Shown: positions 1 to 7,349 of the stretch, piece after piece | How positions within the stretch are numbered: position 1 is the first letter of the stretch | Layout: each line of letters starts with the position of its first letter | Origin: ZAX-1 sp046533095 | Lineage (GTDB): Bacteria > Bacillota > Clostridia > Lachnospirales > Lachnospiraceae | NCBI GenBank assembly: GCA_046533095.1 | Contig: JAJQRA010000024.1 | Location: forward strand, 1 to 64,000 | Length of the DNA: 64,000 bases | Reading direction: 5' to 3' | Notes under the pieces: generated by a model | What the model saw: only the letters and a program-made list of their open reading frames with translations | Told to the model about the DNA's origin: nothing | Databases searched by the model: none | Translations under genes and position numbers: made by a program

Positions 1-90
1 GCATAAAAAAAGCAAGGGTTTTCCTTGTGGATTCTGAGTTTTTTTGAGTTTATTTTGCTATTTTATGTGCTTGTAAGTGGCAAACTCGGG
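1..90 (-). mobile_element. End of an adjacent IS1634-family copy (partial)
   Basis: These 90 bp are identical to the right end of the complete element ending at 2415 and finish with the same 14-bp terminal inverted repeat, GTGGCAAACTCGGG (77-90). The rest of this copy lies outside the window. It shows that two copies stand head to tail with only a 229-bp direct repeat between them. Confidence 0.85.
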
Positions 91-319
91 ATATGTACCG
101 CCCATTTGTTCAAACAATGATTTCATACCTGCCCACCCCCTTGCTTGCATTCTACACCTTCTGAAAAAGAATGGTTAATGTGCGATTGCTTGCAAACTTC
201 CCATATAGCATTGAGGTGTTTTTTTTGTTTTTCGATTGGTACTATTATAATTTTCTGTTGACAGGTATTCAATCAAAAAGCATTTTGGAATTTGATATTT
301 ATTTGTTTTTGTGATAAAC
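91..319. repeat. 229-bp direct repeat, copy 1 (long target duplication)
   Basis: Positions 91-319 match 2416-2644 base for base, and the match stops exactly at the IS boundary (319/320 against 2644/2645). The segment carries the 3' part of the HTH gene whose intact copy lies at 2500-3072, so here it is only a truncated gene remnant. IS1634 and IS1549 are known to create long, variable target duplications of this size. Combined with the preceding IS end, it fits one insertion followed by recombination between the repeats. Confidence 0.9.
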
Positions 320-2415
320 CCCGAGTTTGCCACATAAAAAGAGAAAACGGAGCCTATGTAGGTTCCGTTTTTGTAGTAGTTATGCGGTTTTCATAGTGTT
401 AACAAGGGGTATAGGAATTTGAGAAAACGTACCTACGAAATATACCTATATGAAAATATTGATGTTCGTTTTGATGCTTTTCAGCTCAGCCCTGCGGTAC
501 AGTTTCGCAGGTATATTTATCCCGAATGCGTCCAGAATAAGCTTCAAATCAGGATTATCCACATCCATGAATCTATAAAAGTCACCCGGCAGGGAGTCAA
601 CTTTCCATTTGCCCAATGCCTGTTGGATTCTCTGACCATTCAAGCCCGTGCCCCAGTAAGCATCGTCATCAATCTTTATCAGTCCTGAATTGACAATTCG
701 TTTCTGGATGAGCCGTAATGCGACAAGGGCAATCATACAGATTAGGAGATGCGCGTCCACATGATCGGGATTGCGGACAAAAATCGGACGGGTTTCCAGA
801 TCGCTTTTCAGCACACGGAACTGATCTTCAATCTGTGTCAGCCCATGGTATTTGTCAATGACTTCAAGAGGCTCCATCGTAAGTTCAGAGGTCACGATCT
901 GATAGTAGCCCATGCTTTCCCTGTATTCGGCCACTTTGTCAAAATCCAGGAGTGCCTTTATGTCAGCGGAGCTGATGAGTTCACCGGTTTTCCGATTCAA
1001 ACAGTCCTTTTTGAGGAACTTGCGTAGAGCATTTGACTGCAGCGCGGTTATCCTGAAACTTTTCGGCGACTCTTCCAGTTTCTTTAGAAAGTCCAAGAAC
1101 TTTTTGCTTTCACGTTCGCTTCTCGCCTGAAATTTTTTGCTCCAATAAACTACAACCTTCTCTTCGATTGAGCGTGAGATTCCATTTTCGTCTTTCAATG
1201 CCCTTTTTATTACTCTGGATTTGTACTTAAAATCCTCACTGGTATGTGTGTACCCGTTGTCGTCATATGCCCATTGCTGCTCCTTTTTTGTGCTTTTGAG
1301 TAGACTTTTGGAAACGATGTACCCGTTGCCGGCGTCTAACACATGAAGAAGGTTCCTGTACTGGCAAATGCCGCGATCTGCAATCAGGATGAAACGTGAG
1401 AAGTTCAGACCGTCGATGCTCTTTTTGAGTGCGGGGCGGAGTGTGAGATGGTCGAGGGTATTCCCGGGGAATGATTCCACCGCAATCGGGGTTCCGCTAT
1501 CATCCATGAAAAGACCCATCTGAACTATGGGAAGTTGGCGTTTTTCTTTACAGACGCCCATTTTCCGCTGTCCTTTTTCTACGACGGCGCCGTCATCATC
1601 TAAGATGTCCCCATCAGGTTCTTCAATTTCAAAGTAAAAGTTCGTCACATCATAATAAATGATTTCAGGGGAACGGCGGCCATTCTTTACGAGATTGGTA
1701 TTCATACGCCTGATAATCTTATCCTTGTTTTGTGCTATGAAAGTCAGTGTGTCATAGATGTTGTCGGGATTGTGGTCTCCGAGAATGGGTTCGTAATAAT
1801 CGTCATTCTGTCGAACGGTGGCATACTTGGATGCCGGATGGAGCAACCTTCCGAAGATAAGCAGCTTGGCGAACCCATAAACGTCATACTCAAGTTTTGT
1901 GAACTTTTTATACGAAGAAAAGAATGTGTTCAGTCCCAGGTCCTCCAGGATCTTTTCCAAAAGCAAATGCGAGAAGAGGCGGGGATGCCCAAAACAGTCA
2001 GGACTACCCTCCGCCATTGAGAAACGGTAGGCCTCCATGGGCCTTTCTTTTGAGCAATATGGCTCCAGTGATGGAATCATTGGTTTTCCAGCCTTAAATG
2101 ATTTCCGAAGGCGCTCCAAGTAATCCTGTTGTCCGTCATCATATCGGGCTAAGGGGCCGATATTGAGGATGACTTTTTTCTGGGAAACTTTATAGCCATT
2201 TTTATTCGTTACTCGGATTGAATTGACCAATCGGAGATAGTCATTGCCGCTGTTTTTAACAATTTCAATAAACATAACGCCCTCCAAATGTACCAACGTA
2301 TCTACAAAAATATTATAACATAAGCGCATAAAAAAAGCAAGGGTTTTCCTTGTGGATTCTGAGTTTTTTTGAGTTTATTTTGCTATTTTATGTGCTTGTA
2401 AGTGGCAAACTCGGG
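320..2415 (-). mobile_element. Complete IS1634-family insertion sequence (2096 bp)
   Basis: The element is bounded by perfect 14-bp inverted repeats, CCCGAGTTTGCCAC at 320-333 and GTGGCAAACTCGGG at 2402-2415, and encodes one intact transposase on the minus strand. It is flanked by identical 229-bp direct repeats (91-319 and 2416-2644). Boundaries are set by where the direct repeats end and the inverted repeats begin. The intact reading frame and perfect repeats suggest recent activity. Confidence 0.9.
446..2275 (-). CDS. IS1634-family (IS4 superfamily) DDE transposase
   Basis: Transposase of about 609 residues that would cut and join the ends of its own element. It begins MFIEIVKNSGNDYLRLV, the usual start of this family, followed by a long RNase H-like DDE domain. 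Visible blocks are YYDVTNFYF, a segment ending ESFPGNTLDH, LIADRG, and a C-terminal region with QIEDQFRVLKSDLETRP that contributes the last catalytic Glu and the neighbouring Lys. The start at 2275 is preferred over the upstream ATG at 2329 because GGAGG lies 5 nt before it. The frame has no stops or shifts, so the protein is probably functional. Confidence 0.92.
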   Translation of the reverse strand: MFIEIVKNSGNDYLRLVNSIRVTNKNGYKVSQKKVILNIGPLARYDDGQQDYLERLRKSFKAGKPMIPSLEPYCSKERPMEAYRFSMAEGSPDCFGHPRLFSHLLLEKILEDLGLNTFFSSYKKFTKLEYDVYGFAKLLIFGRLLHPASKYATVRQNDDYYEPILGDHNPDNIYDTLTFIAQNKDKIIRRMNTNLVKNGRRSPEIIYYDVTNFYFEIEEPDGDILDDDGAVVEKGQRKMGVCKEKRQLPIVQMGLFMDDSGTPIAVESFPGNTLDHLTLRPALKKSIDGLNFSRFILIADRGICQYRNLLHVLDAGNGYIVSKSLLKSTKKEQQWAYDDNGYTHTSEDFKYKSRVIKRALKDENGISRSIEEKVVVYWSKKFQARSERESKKFLDFLKKLEESPKSFRITALQSNALRKFLKKDCLNRKTGELISSADIKALLDFDKVAEYRESMGYYQIVTSELTMEPLEVIDKYHGLTQIEDQFRVLKSDLETRPIFVRNPDHVDAHLLICMIALVALRLIQKRIVNSGLIKIDDDAYWGTGLNGQRIQQALGKWKVDSLPGDFYRFMDVDNPDLKLILDAFGINIPAKLYRRAELKSIKTNINIFI

Positions 2416-2644
2416 ATATGTACCGCCCATTTGTTCAAACAATGATTTCATACCTGCCCACCCCCTTGCTTGCATTCTACACCTTCTGAAAAAGAATGGT
2501 TAATGTGCGATTGCTTGCAAACTTCCCATATAGCATTGAGGTGTTTTTTTTGTTTTTCGATTGGTACTATTATAATTTTCTGTTGACAGGTATTCAATCA
2601 AAAAGCATTTTGGAATTTGATATTTATTTGTTTTTGTGATAAAC
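2416..2644. repeat. 229-bp direct repeat, copy 2
   Basis: Second copy of the 91-319 repeat, starting immediately after the IS inverted repeat. It covers the 3' end of the HTH gene (stop at 2500) plus 84 bp beyond. Because the duplication is so long, the insertion left this gene complete on the right side while leaving a truncated copy on the left. Confidence 0.9.
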
Positions 2645-3072
2645 TTTAGAAAACCTTTTCTACACCAACTGCCGATTGTGCGACGGTTATATCCGGTGAA
2701 CTGAACTACATCTTCAATATCCATCACATCGGAGAACCCCGCAAGAGCCTTTTTGTAATATGCTTGGAATTGGGATTGACTTGGCATTTTGTCAGGTAGA
2801 TATCGGAGAATATGAGGTCTTGATGTTCCTGCATACCAGTTTTCCGGCGGTTGATATTTATTAGGATTACGTTCGCAGGATTTAATAAATTTGATAACAT
2901 CATTTTTCTTAATAGAATAGCAGCGTGTTTTCTTCCCGGTGTTTTTACTTGGAATCAATCCACTTTGCAAAAGATACAACGCTGTTCGCTTACTGATATG
3001 GCAAGCGATACGCATTTGTTCTTTGCTGATGATGTCCGGTAAAGTTTTAAAAGCTAATTTGTCGTAAGTCAT
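2500..3072 (-). CDS. Helix-turn-helix protein with two DNA-binding segments (excisionase-like)
   Basis: A 190-residue basic protein with two HTH-like segments. The first is near residues 15-60 (ISKEQMRIACHISKRTALYL), the second near 115-150 (IEDVVQFTGYNRRTIGSWCR, then KGFLKFI). The layout recalls excisionase-type or accessory DNA-binding proteins of integrative elements, but I do not recognise a named family. Its last 48 codons lie inside the 229-bp duplication made by the IS, and the gene remains intact. It sits about 450 bp from a tRNA-Ser and is transcribed away from it, which fits a remnant of an element integrated at that tRNA. Function beyond DNA binding is inference. Confidence 0.6.
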   Translation of the reverse strand: MTYDKLAFKTLPDIISKEQMRIACHISKRTALYLLQSGLIPSKNTGKKTRCYSIKKNDVIKFIKSCERNPNKYQPPENWYAGTSRPHILRYLPDKMPSQSQFQAYYKKALAGFSDVMDIEDVVQFTGYNRRTIGSWCRKGFLKFITKTNKYQIPKCFLIEYLSTENYNSTNRKTKKTPQCYMGSLQAIAH

Positions 3073-3153
3073 AAATGTTGGCTCCTTTAATTTGAAATAT
3101 TAATCCAAAATGATTTCAATCCGGTATTGCCAACTGTCAATTTTGATGTATAC

Positions 3154-3199
3154 TTCTTGCCTGAGTTCTTGCATTTAGGCAAGAATTATGCAAGAACTC
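3154..3199. repeat. Two interleaved inverted repeats upstream of the HTH gene
   Basis: Four arms lie in the order A-B-A'-B': TTCTTGCCT (3154-3162), GAGTTCTTGCAT (3163-3174), AGGCAAGAA (3177-3185) and ATGCAAGAACTC (3188-3199). Both pairs are perfect. As DNA this could be a cluster of operator or recombinase arm sites; as RNA it could form a pseudoknot. It lies about 80 bp upstream of the leftward HTH gene start. Confidence 0.6.
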
Positions 3200-3480
3200 G
3201 ACTGTTTTTTTGAATTTGAACCGATTTCGCTGTCATGAGGGTTTGCGAAGCTTTGACTGTAAATAATCCAGCAACCATGCCGTTTTGAACGCATACAAAG
3301 CTACCTAAATCAACCAGTAAAAAATACAAAGTTGCCACAAATATAAATGACTCGAAATGAAGCTCTGTATTTGGAAGTGTATTATACGGGAACCCTGTAA
3401 CTCCAGCGTTTCCCACGCTCTCGGTGTTCGAATAATCTCATGTTTTGAGGCTGTTCTATCCCCGTTCTATCCGAGGGATA

Positions 3481-3509
3481 TTGAAAATTTCATACTATTA
3501 AGCTATACT
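3481..3509 (+). promoter_or_regulatory. Promoter of tRNA-Ser
   Basis: TTGAAA (3481-3486), a 17-bp spacer and TATACT (3504-3509) lie 10 bp before the tRNA 5' end. This is a good sigma-A promoter, so the tRNA locus is probably still transcribed. Confidence 0.7.
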
Positions 3510-3519
3510 AACTTAATTC

Positions 3520-3605
3520 GGAGGAGTATCGAAGCGGTTATAACGGCCCTGACTCGAAATGCGGTTGTCCGCAAGGGCACGTGGGTTCGAATCCCACCTT
3601 CTCCG
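3520..3605 (+). tRNA. tRNA-Ser (anticodon CGA), abnormal anticodon stem
   Basis: The sequence folds with a 7-bp acceptor stem (GGAGGAG with CTTCTCC, one G-T pair), a short D stem, the long variable arm typical of serine tRNA (TGTCC-GCAA-GGGCA) and a perfect T arm (GTGGG TTCGAAT CCCAC). The anticodon loop CTCGAAA gives CGA. The anticodon stem is CCTGA against TGCGG, so only three of five pairs form and the two mismatches are adjacent. CCA is not encoded. It could be a tRNA remodelled by integration and excision of a mobile element, or a tRNA pseudogene. Confidence 0.75.
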
Positions 3606-4066
3606 TCACGAAAGCCAGTAACCGCAAGAGGTTCTGGTTTTTTTCTTTATCCAACAAAATTCAAATTCAAGGCGACAGATACCTTGGTATATTAACATCA
3701 AGGCAACTGATGGCATTAATGGCAATCATTCATTTGCCCAAAAATGAGACATCACTTAATGCTATTGCACAAAAGTTGGGAACAACGAAACAAAACGCCA
3801 AGCAGTTAATATCAGCATTGGAAAAAAAGAACGTAGTGGTTTTGAAACATAACGATAACGATAAACGGGCTTATGTCGTTGAAATTACAAAACACGGCAA
3901 AGCAGTTATATCAGAAAGCAATCTGCGAGGATTATCGTTCTTTTCTGAACTGTTTCGAGATTTTTCAACTGAAGAGATGGAAACTCTTTGGAATCTAATG
4001 AAAAAGCTATACCGTTATGATGGCAAAGAACAGGATGGCTTTGAAGAAAACGCCATCCTCGAATAA
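3606..4066 (+). pseudogene. MarR-family regulator, N-terminally truncated at the tRNA
   Basis: The reading frame encodes the winged-helix part of a MarR regulator: LTSRQLMALMAIIH, the recognition segment LGTTKQNAKQLISALEKK, a wing with NDNDKRAYVVE and a C-terminal dimerisation helix. It lacks its own start. The open frame runs back into the T arm of the tRNA-Ser, where the only start-like codon is a GTG with no ribosome site. Roughly the first 20 residues of a normal MarR protein appear to be missing. It heads a run of decayed genes (4087-4993), probably one former operon cut off when DNA to the left was replaced at the tRNA. Confidence 0.65.
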
Positions 4067-4086
4067 TCAAAGGAGATAACATCATT

Positions 4087-4300
4087 ATGAAATAACGAAA
4101 GGCAAAAGCCGAACTATAAATTGCTATATCACCTCATTTGGGAGTTGGCAATTTTCGCAGACACTATTTTTTACCTGGAACTTGAATATAATTGCTTTGA
4201 AATAGAGAAATTGCTATTGACACAATGAAATGAAAAAGAATTGAACGCTATAGCCGTAACGCTACAATCATTATTGACAAATGGCAGTGAAAACTGCTGA
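4087..4300 (+). pseudogene. Degenerate small helical protein gene
   Basis: A good ribosome site (AAAGGAG) precedes ATG AAA TAA, so the frame closes at once. Removing one A restores a frame reading NNERQKPNYKLLYHLIWELA and onward, interrupted by one TGA near 4226 and ending at 4300. It therefore looks like a small gene of about 70 residues inactivated by a one-base insertion and a nonsense change. The product is not recognised. It lies between MarR and CPBP remnants in the same orientation. Confidence 0.45.
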
Positions 4301-4368
4301 TGAAAGCGAGGAAGGATTATATGGCAGTATTTTGATTCAAGACTGTTAATTTATATGGAGATAGTTGT

Positions 4369-4993
4369 ATGAAAGCAATGTTAGACAGAAATAACGACAA
4401 AAAAGAGACATATAAGGTGAAGCAAGAGATAAAATTTCCAAAGCTTCTTTTATTCGTATTTGCACCTGTGGCATCTGTAATCTTAGTGTATATTCTTAGT
4501 TTGAATTTACGTAATATTCTGCCACCGTTACTAGGGTTTTATTAGCCGCCACTTTTATTTTAGCTCCTATCGAATTAGGTGTAATATTATTTGCAACAAA
4601 AAAAGAAAAAGGCAAATTTGGTTTATCAAGTGCTTTCGAATATACGCAACGATTATCAATCAAAAAATTTTTACCTTATTGGTTAGGCACGTTCTGCCTT
4701 GGAGAAATTTCAATAGCGTTAGTAGGGGGATTCTAGAGTAGCCTTGTTATGCCTTTTTTTGATAAAATAATACCATCATATTTTAATGTTGCGAACTTTT
4801 TAGAACAATTCCCTTCATATTCTAAAGTGTTGCTGACAATTACAGGGGTTTTGTATTTAATGTTAAACGGCTTTGTGCTGCCTATGCGGTGCAAAAAACC
4901 AAGAATATATATATGGGAATGTTCGTGCATTGTAGTCTGAATATGGTTGATTGCATTTCAATGATGATAGCGATTGCAGCTTATATTAGATAG
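4369..4993 (+). pseudogene. CPBP-family intramembrane protease, inactivated
   Basis: Pieces of one membrane protein can be read across frames: a start at 4369 with a membrane segment (LLLFVFAPVASVILVYILSL), a frameshift near 4543 into LLAATFILAPIELGVILF, an in-frame TAG at about 4735, then YLMLNGFVLP and finally YMGMFVHCSLNMVDCISMMI. CPBP (CAAX protease and bacteriocin-processing) proteins carry their catalytic EExxxR and first His between the last two blocks; that stretch is deleted here. Several independent lesions mean the gene is dead. It was probably cotranscribed with the MarR remnant. Confidence 0.65.
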
Positions 4994-5742
4994 GCGTTTC
5001 GTTAGATGGACATTCCTCATAGGAAAACGCCAACAATGAATAGATAGCCAAAAGAAAGGAGAAATTATGAAAAAATGATCCATTAATTTTGTTCTAATGT
5101 TGCATATCAAAACTTCGCAATCTGCATATGCAGACTGTGCAATGTAGGAGAACTGATGACAACAGAAATGTCATAGGTAAACGATTAAAAAAAGTCCGTT
5201 TTCATTACCGGGCTTTTTGCTATTACTATGGCTTTCTGTCAGGGATGCTTCAAAATTGTCAGGGTTACACAATTAAGTCAAACAGGGAAAGCGGTAAAGG
5301 GAGATTTGATATCATTTTAAAATTGCATTTCAAGAAATTGAAAATAGGAATAAAATAAGGTTCCTATTATCAGATTCACAGCACGAAAAAATGTGCCTTT
5401 TTATTCAGAATCTGTGCTGCATTTCTGATAAACTATATTATTGGACATTAGTAGTTCAATAATCAAACAAAACTGATACAAAAAAATTAAGTTAAATCCA
5501 TATAAAAATCGATATAAAAACAAAGATAAAAAGGAATAGAATGATTTCCGTATTTGTCTTGTGCATTTTGCAGAACACCTCTTGTATTATATGCGCTTTA
5601 CTTATATAATATAGCTTATAAAGGCGCATTCCTTTGCACTGTAAATCTGATGATAAGAACAGTTCTTTGTTTCTATCATCAATATGGGGAAATTAGAAAA
5701 CAGATGAAAAAGTAGATAAAAAGTAAATAGATGGGAGCGGGC
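4994..5742. other. Long gene-free stretch with hairpins
   Basis: No supported gene in about 750 bp. Short start-like remnants occur, such as an ATG with ribosome site at about 5067 closed after two codons, and a few codons resembling the start of a HTH gene (GKRLKKVR near 5175). There is one terminator hairpin (5188-5217) and a second structured AT-rich region near 5377-5440. It looks like decayed mobile-element DNA followed by the promoter region of the 5743 gene. Confidence 0.5.
5188..5217 (+). terminator. Intrinsic terminator-like hairpin
   Basis: AAAAAGTCCG (5188-5197) pairs with CGGGCTTTTT (5208-5217) over a 10-nt loop, giving a stem that ends in a run of T. It follows the decayed operon. 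Confidence 0.6.
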
Positions 5743-6387
5743 ATGGATAATACAAAAACTGGATTTGTTGTAGATGGTTTTGCATTTCACACAAATGAAG
5801 TGGCGGAAAAGGCAGCGAAAGAATTGCAAGGGGTTAAGTTTATAAGAAGTAAGACAGATATGGATAAGCCGGAAATCGTACTACAGGTATACCATAAAAT
5901 ATTGGCCCAAGGCTTGTTTGAAACAGAGGTAGGCATTTGCTTTTTAAGGGAACTTCAAGAATATTTGATAAAGAGTCCGGCGATCGATAATGAAAAGATT
6001 AAACCTTTGGATATGGCTCAAATCCTTAGTAAGCGTTTCGTGAAAAACGAAAATGAACTGCAGCTAAACATGGAAGGCGTAGATGAATCCAAGAAGGCGA
6101 TAACGGCACAAAAAGAAATGGAGCCCCAAAAATCCGATACGACATCTTATCGTACATCTAGCCGGAATGTCGCTTTAAAAGCTGGGATACGGACGAGTAT
6201 CGTCATTAATATCGGATTACTAATTGTAGTCATAGCCATGTTTGCCATAACTTTGACGAGCAACAATCCAACGATCGTTAATTATGAGAAAAACCTTAAA
6301 GATAAATATGCAGGCTGGGAAGAGGAGCTTACACAGAGGGAGGCCGAAATACGAATCAAAGAAAATGAACTACGTTTATCAGAGTAA
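5743..6387 (+). CDS. Hypothetical single-pass membrane protein
   Basis: A 214-residue protein I do not recognise. Residues 1-130 are soluble, charged and mostly helical. One membrane segment lies near 155-177 (SIVINIGLLIVVIAMFAITL), followed by an acidic, Glu/Lys-rich tail of about 35 residues with coiled-coil character (ELTQREAEIRIKENELRL). No catalytic motif is evident. The start at 5743 is chosen over the ATG at 5731 because GGGAG lies just upstream of it. It precedes a two-component system but is separated from it by 280 bp. Confidence 0.6.
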   Translation: MDNTKTGFVVDGFAFHTNEVAEKAAKELQGVKFIRSKTDMDKPEIVLQVYHKILAQGLFETEVGICFLRELQEYLIKSPAIDNEKIKPLDMAQILSKRFVKNENELQLNMEGVDESKKAITAQKEMEPQKSDTTSYRTSSRNVALKAGIRTSIVINIGLLIVVIAMFAITLTSNNPTIVNYEKNLKDKYAGWEEELTQREAEIRIKENELRLSE

Positions 6388-6668
6388 GACTAAACATTTG
6401 CTTGTTATCATTCACAGTTTTTACATACTTTTCTGCTACAATAAAAGTATAGGATGATATAATGTGAGCGAAGCGAAGTGTGCATCCGCCGGAGGCTATC
6501 GTGATGATGAAATCAGCATGATATAATGTGAATAAAAATTCATACGAAGGAACTGTATAGGAAGGAGCTGTAAACAAATAGGGTGGGCACGTAGGTTATT
6601 TGTTTATAGTTTTAAATCGCTTGTAGATAAGTTGTTTTCGTACAGTCCCCAATTTGGAGGTAGGAGCT
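6388..6668. other. Intergenic region with a repeated 15-bp motif
   Basis: About 280 bp without a gene. The motif ATGATATAATGTGA occurs twice, near 6454 and 6511, about 56 bp apart. Each copy contains TATAAT and could serve as a -10 box for the two-component operon. The pair looks like another local tandem duplication of the kind common in this window. Confidence 0.4.
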
Positions 6669-7349
6669 ATGGATAATTTAAAAATACTTGTTGTGGATGA
6701 TGAAAGCAGAATGCGAAAATTGGTGAGGGATTTTCTTATAAGACAAGACTTTGATGTAATAGAAGCCGCAGACGGCGAAGTGGCACTGGACATTTTTTAT
6801 CAGGAAAAGGATATTTCCCTTATCATTTTAGATGTCATGATGCCAAAAATAAATGGCTGGGAGGTATGCCGGGAAATACGTGAAACATCAAAAGTTCCCA
6901 TCATTATGCTGACTGCAAAGGCAGCAGAACATGATGAACTGCAGGGCTTTAATTTAGGGGTGGATGAGTATATTACAAAGCCGTTTAGCCCCAAAATACT
7001 CGTTGCCAGAGTAGAAGCCATTCTGCGTCGCACAACGAAATTAGCGCTAGAAGAGAGCCTTTTCATTGATGGAATTAAAATAAACCAGGAAGCCCATCTT
7101 GTAACCGTTGATGGAGAGCGGGTGGAATTAAGCTATAAAGAATTTGAACTCCTTGCGTATTTTATGGAAAATAGTGGAATCGCTTTATCCAGAGAGAAGA
7201 TATTAAACCATGTATGGAACTATGATTACTTTGGCGATGCTAGGACGATTGACACGCATGTAAAAAAACTGCGCAATAAACTTGGCGATAAAGGGGATTA
7301 TATTAAGACGATTTGGGGCATGGGCTATAAATTTGAGGTGCCGGAATGA
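6669..7349 (+). CDS. OmpR/PhoB-family response regulator
   Basis: A 226-residue transcription factor. The receiver domain (about 1-120) carries the acidic pair VVDDE, the phosphoacceptor D55 in LIILDVMMP, the LTAK threonine and K104 in YITKPF. A winged-helix domain (about 125-226) has ELSYKEFELLAYFMENSG and RTIDTHVKKLRNKLG. Phosphorylation by the kinase at 7346 should drive DNA binding. The start at 6669 is chosen over the upstream TTG because GGAGG lies before it. It overlaps the kinase gene by four bases (ATGA), so the two are translationally coupled. The target genes are unknown; the lipoprotein at 9072 is a nearby candidate. Confidence 0.93.
   Translation: MDNLKILVVDDESRMRKLVRDFLIRQDFDVIEAADGEVALDIFYQEKDISLIILDVMMPKINGWEVCREIRETSKVPIIMLTAKAAEHDELQGFNLGVDEYITKPFSPKILVARVEAILRRTTKLALEESLFIDGIKINQEAHLVTVDGERVELSYKEFELLAYFMENSGIALSREKILNHVWNYDYFGDARTIDTHVKKLRNKLGDKGDYIKTIWGMGYKFEVPE

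Noticed and set aside
3581..3605. MarR start codon inside the tRNA T arm
   Set aside because: The GTG at 3581 has no ribosome site and would make part of the protein from tRNA sequence; truncation is the simpler explanation.
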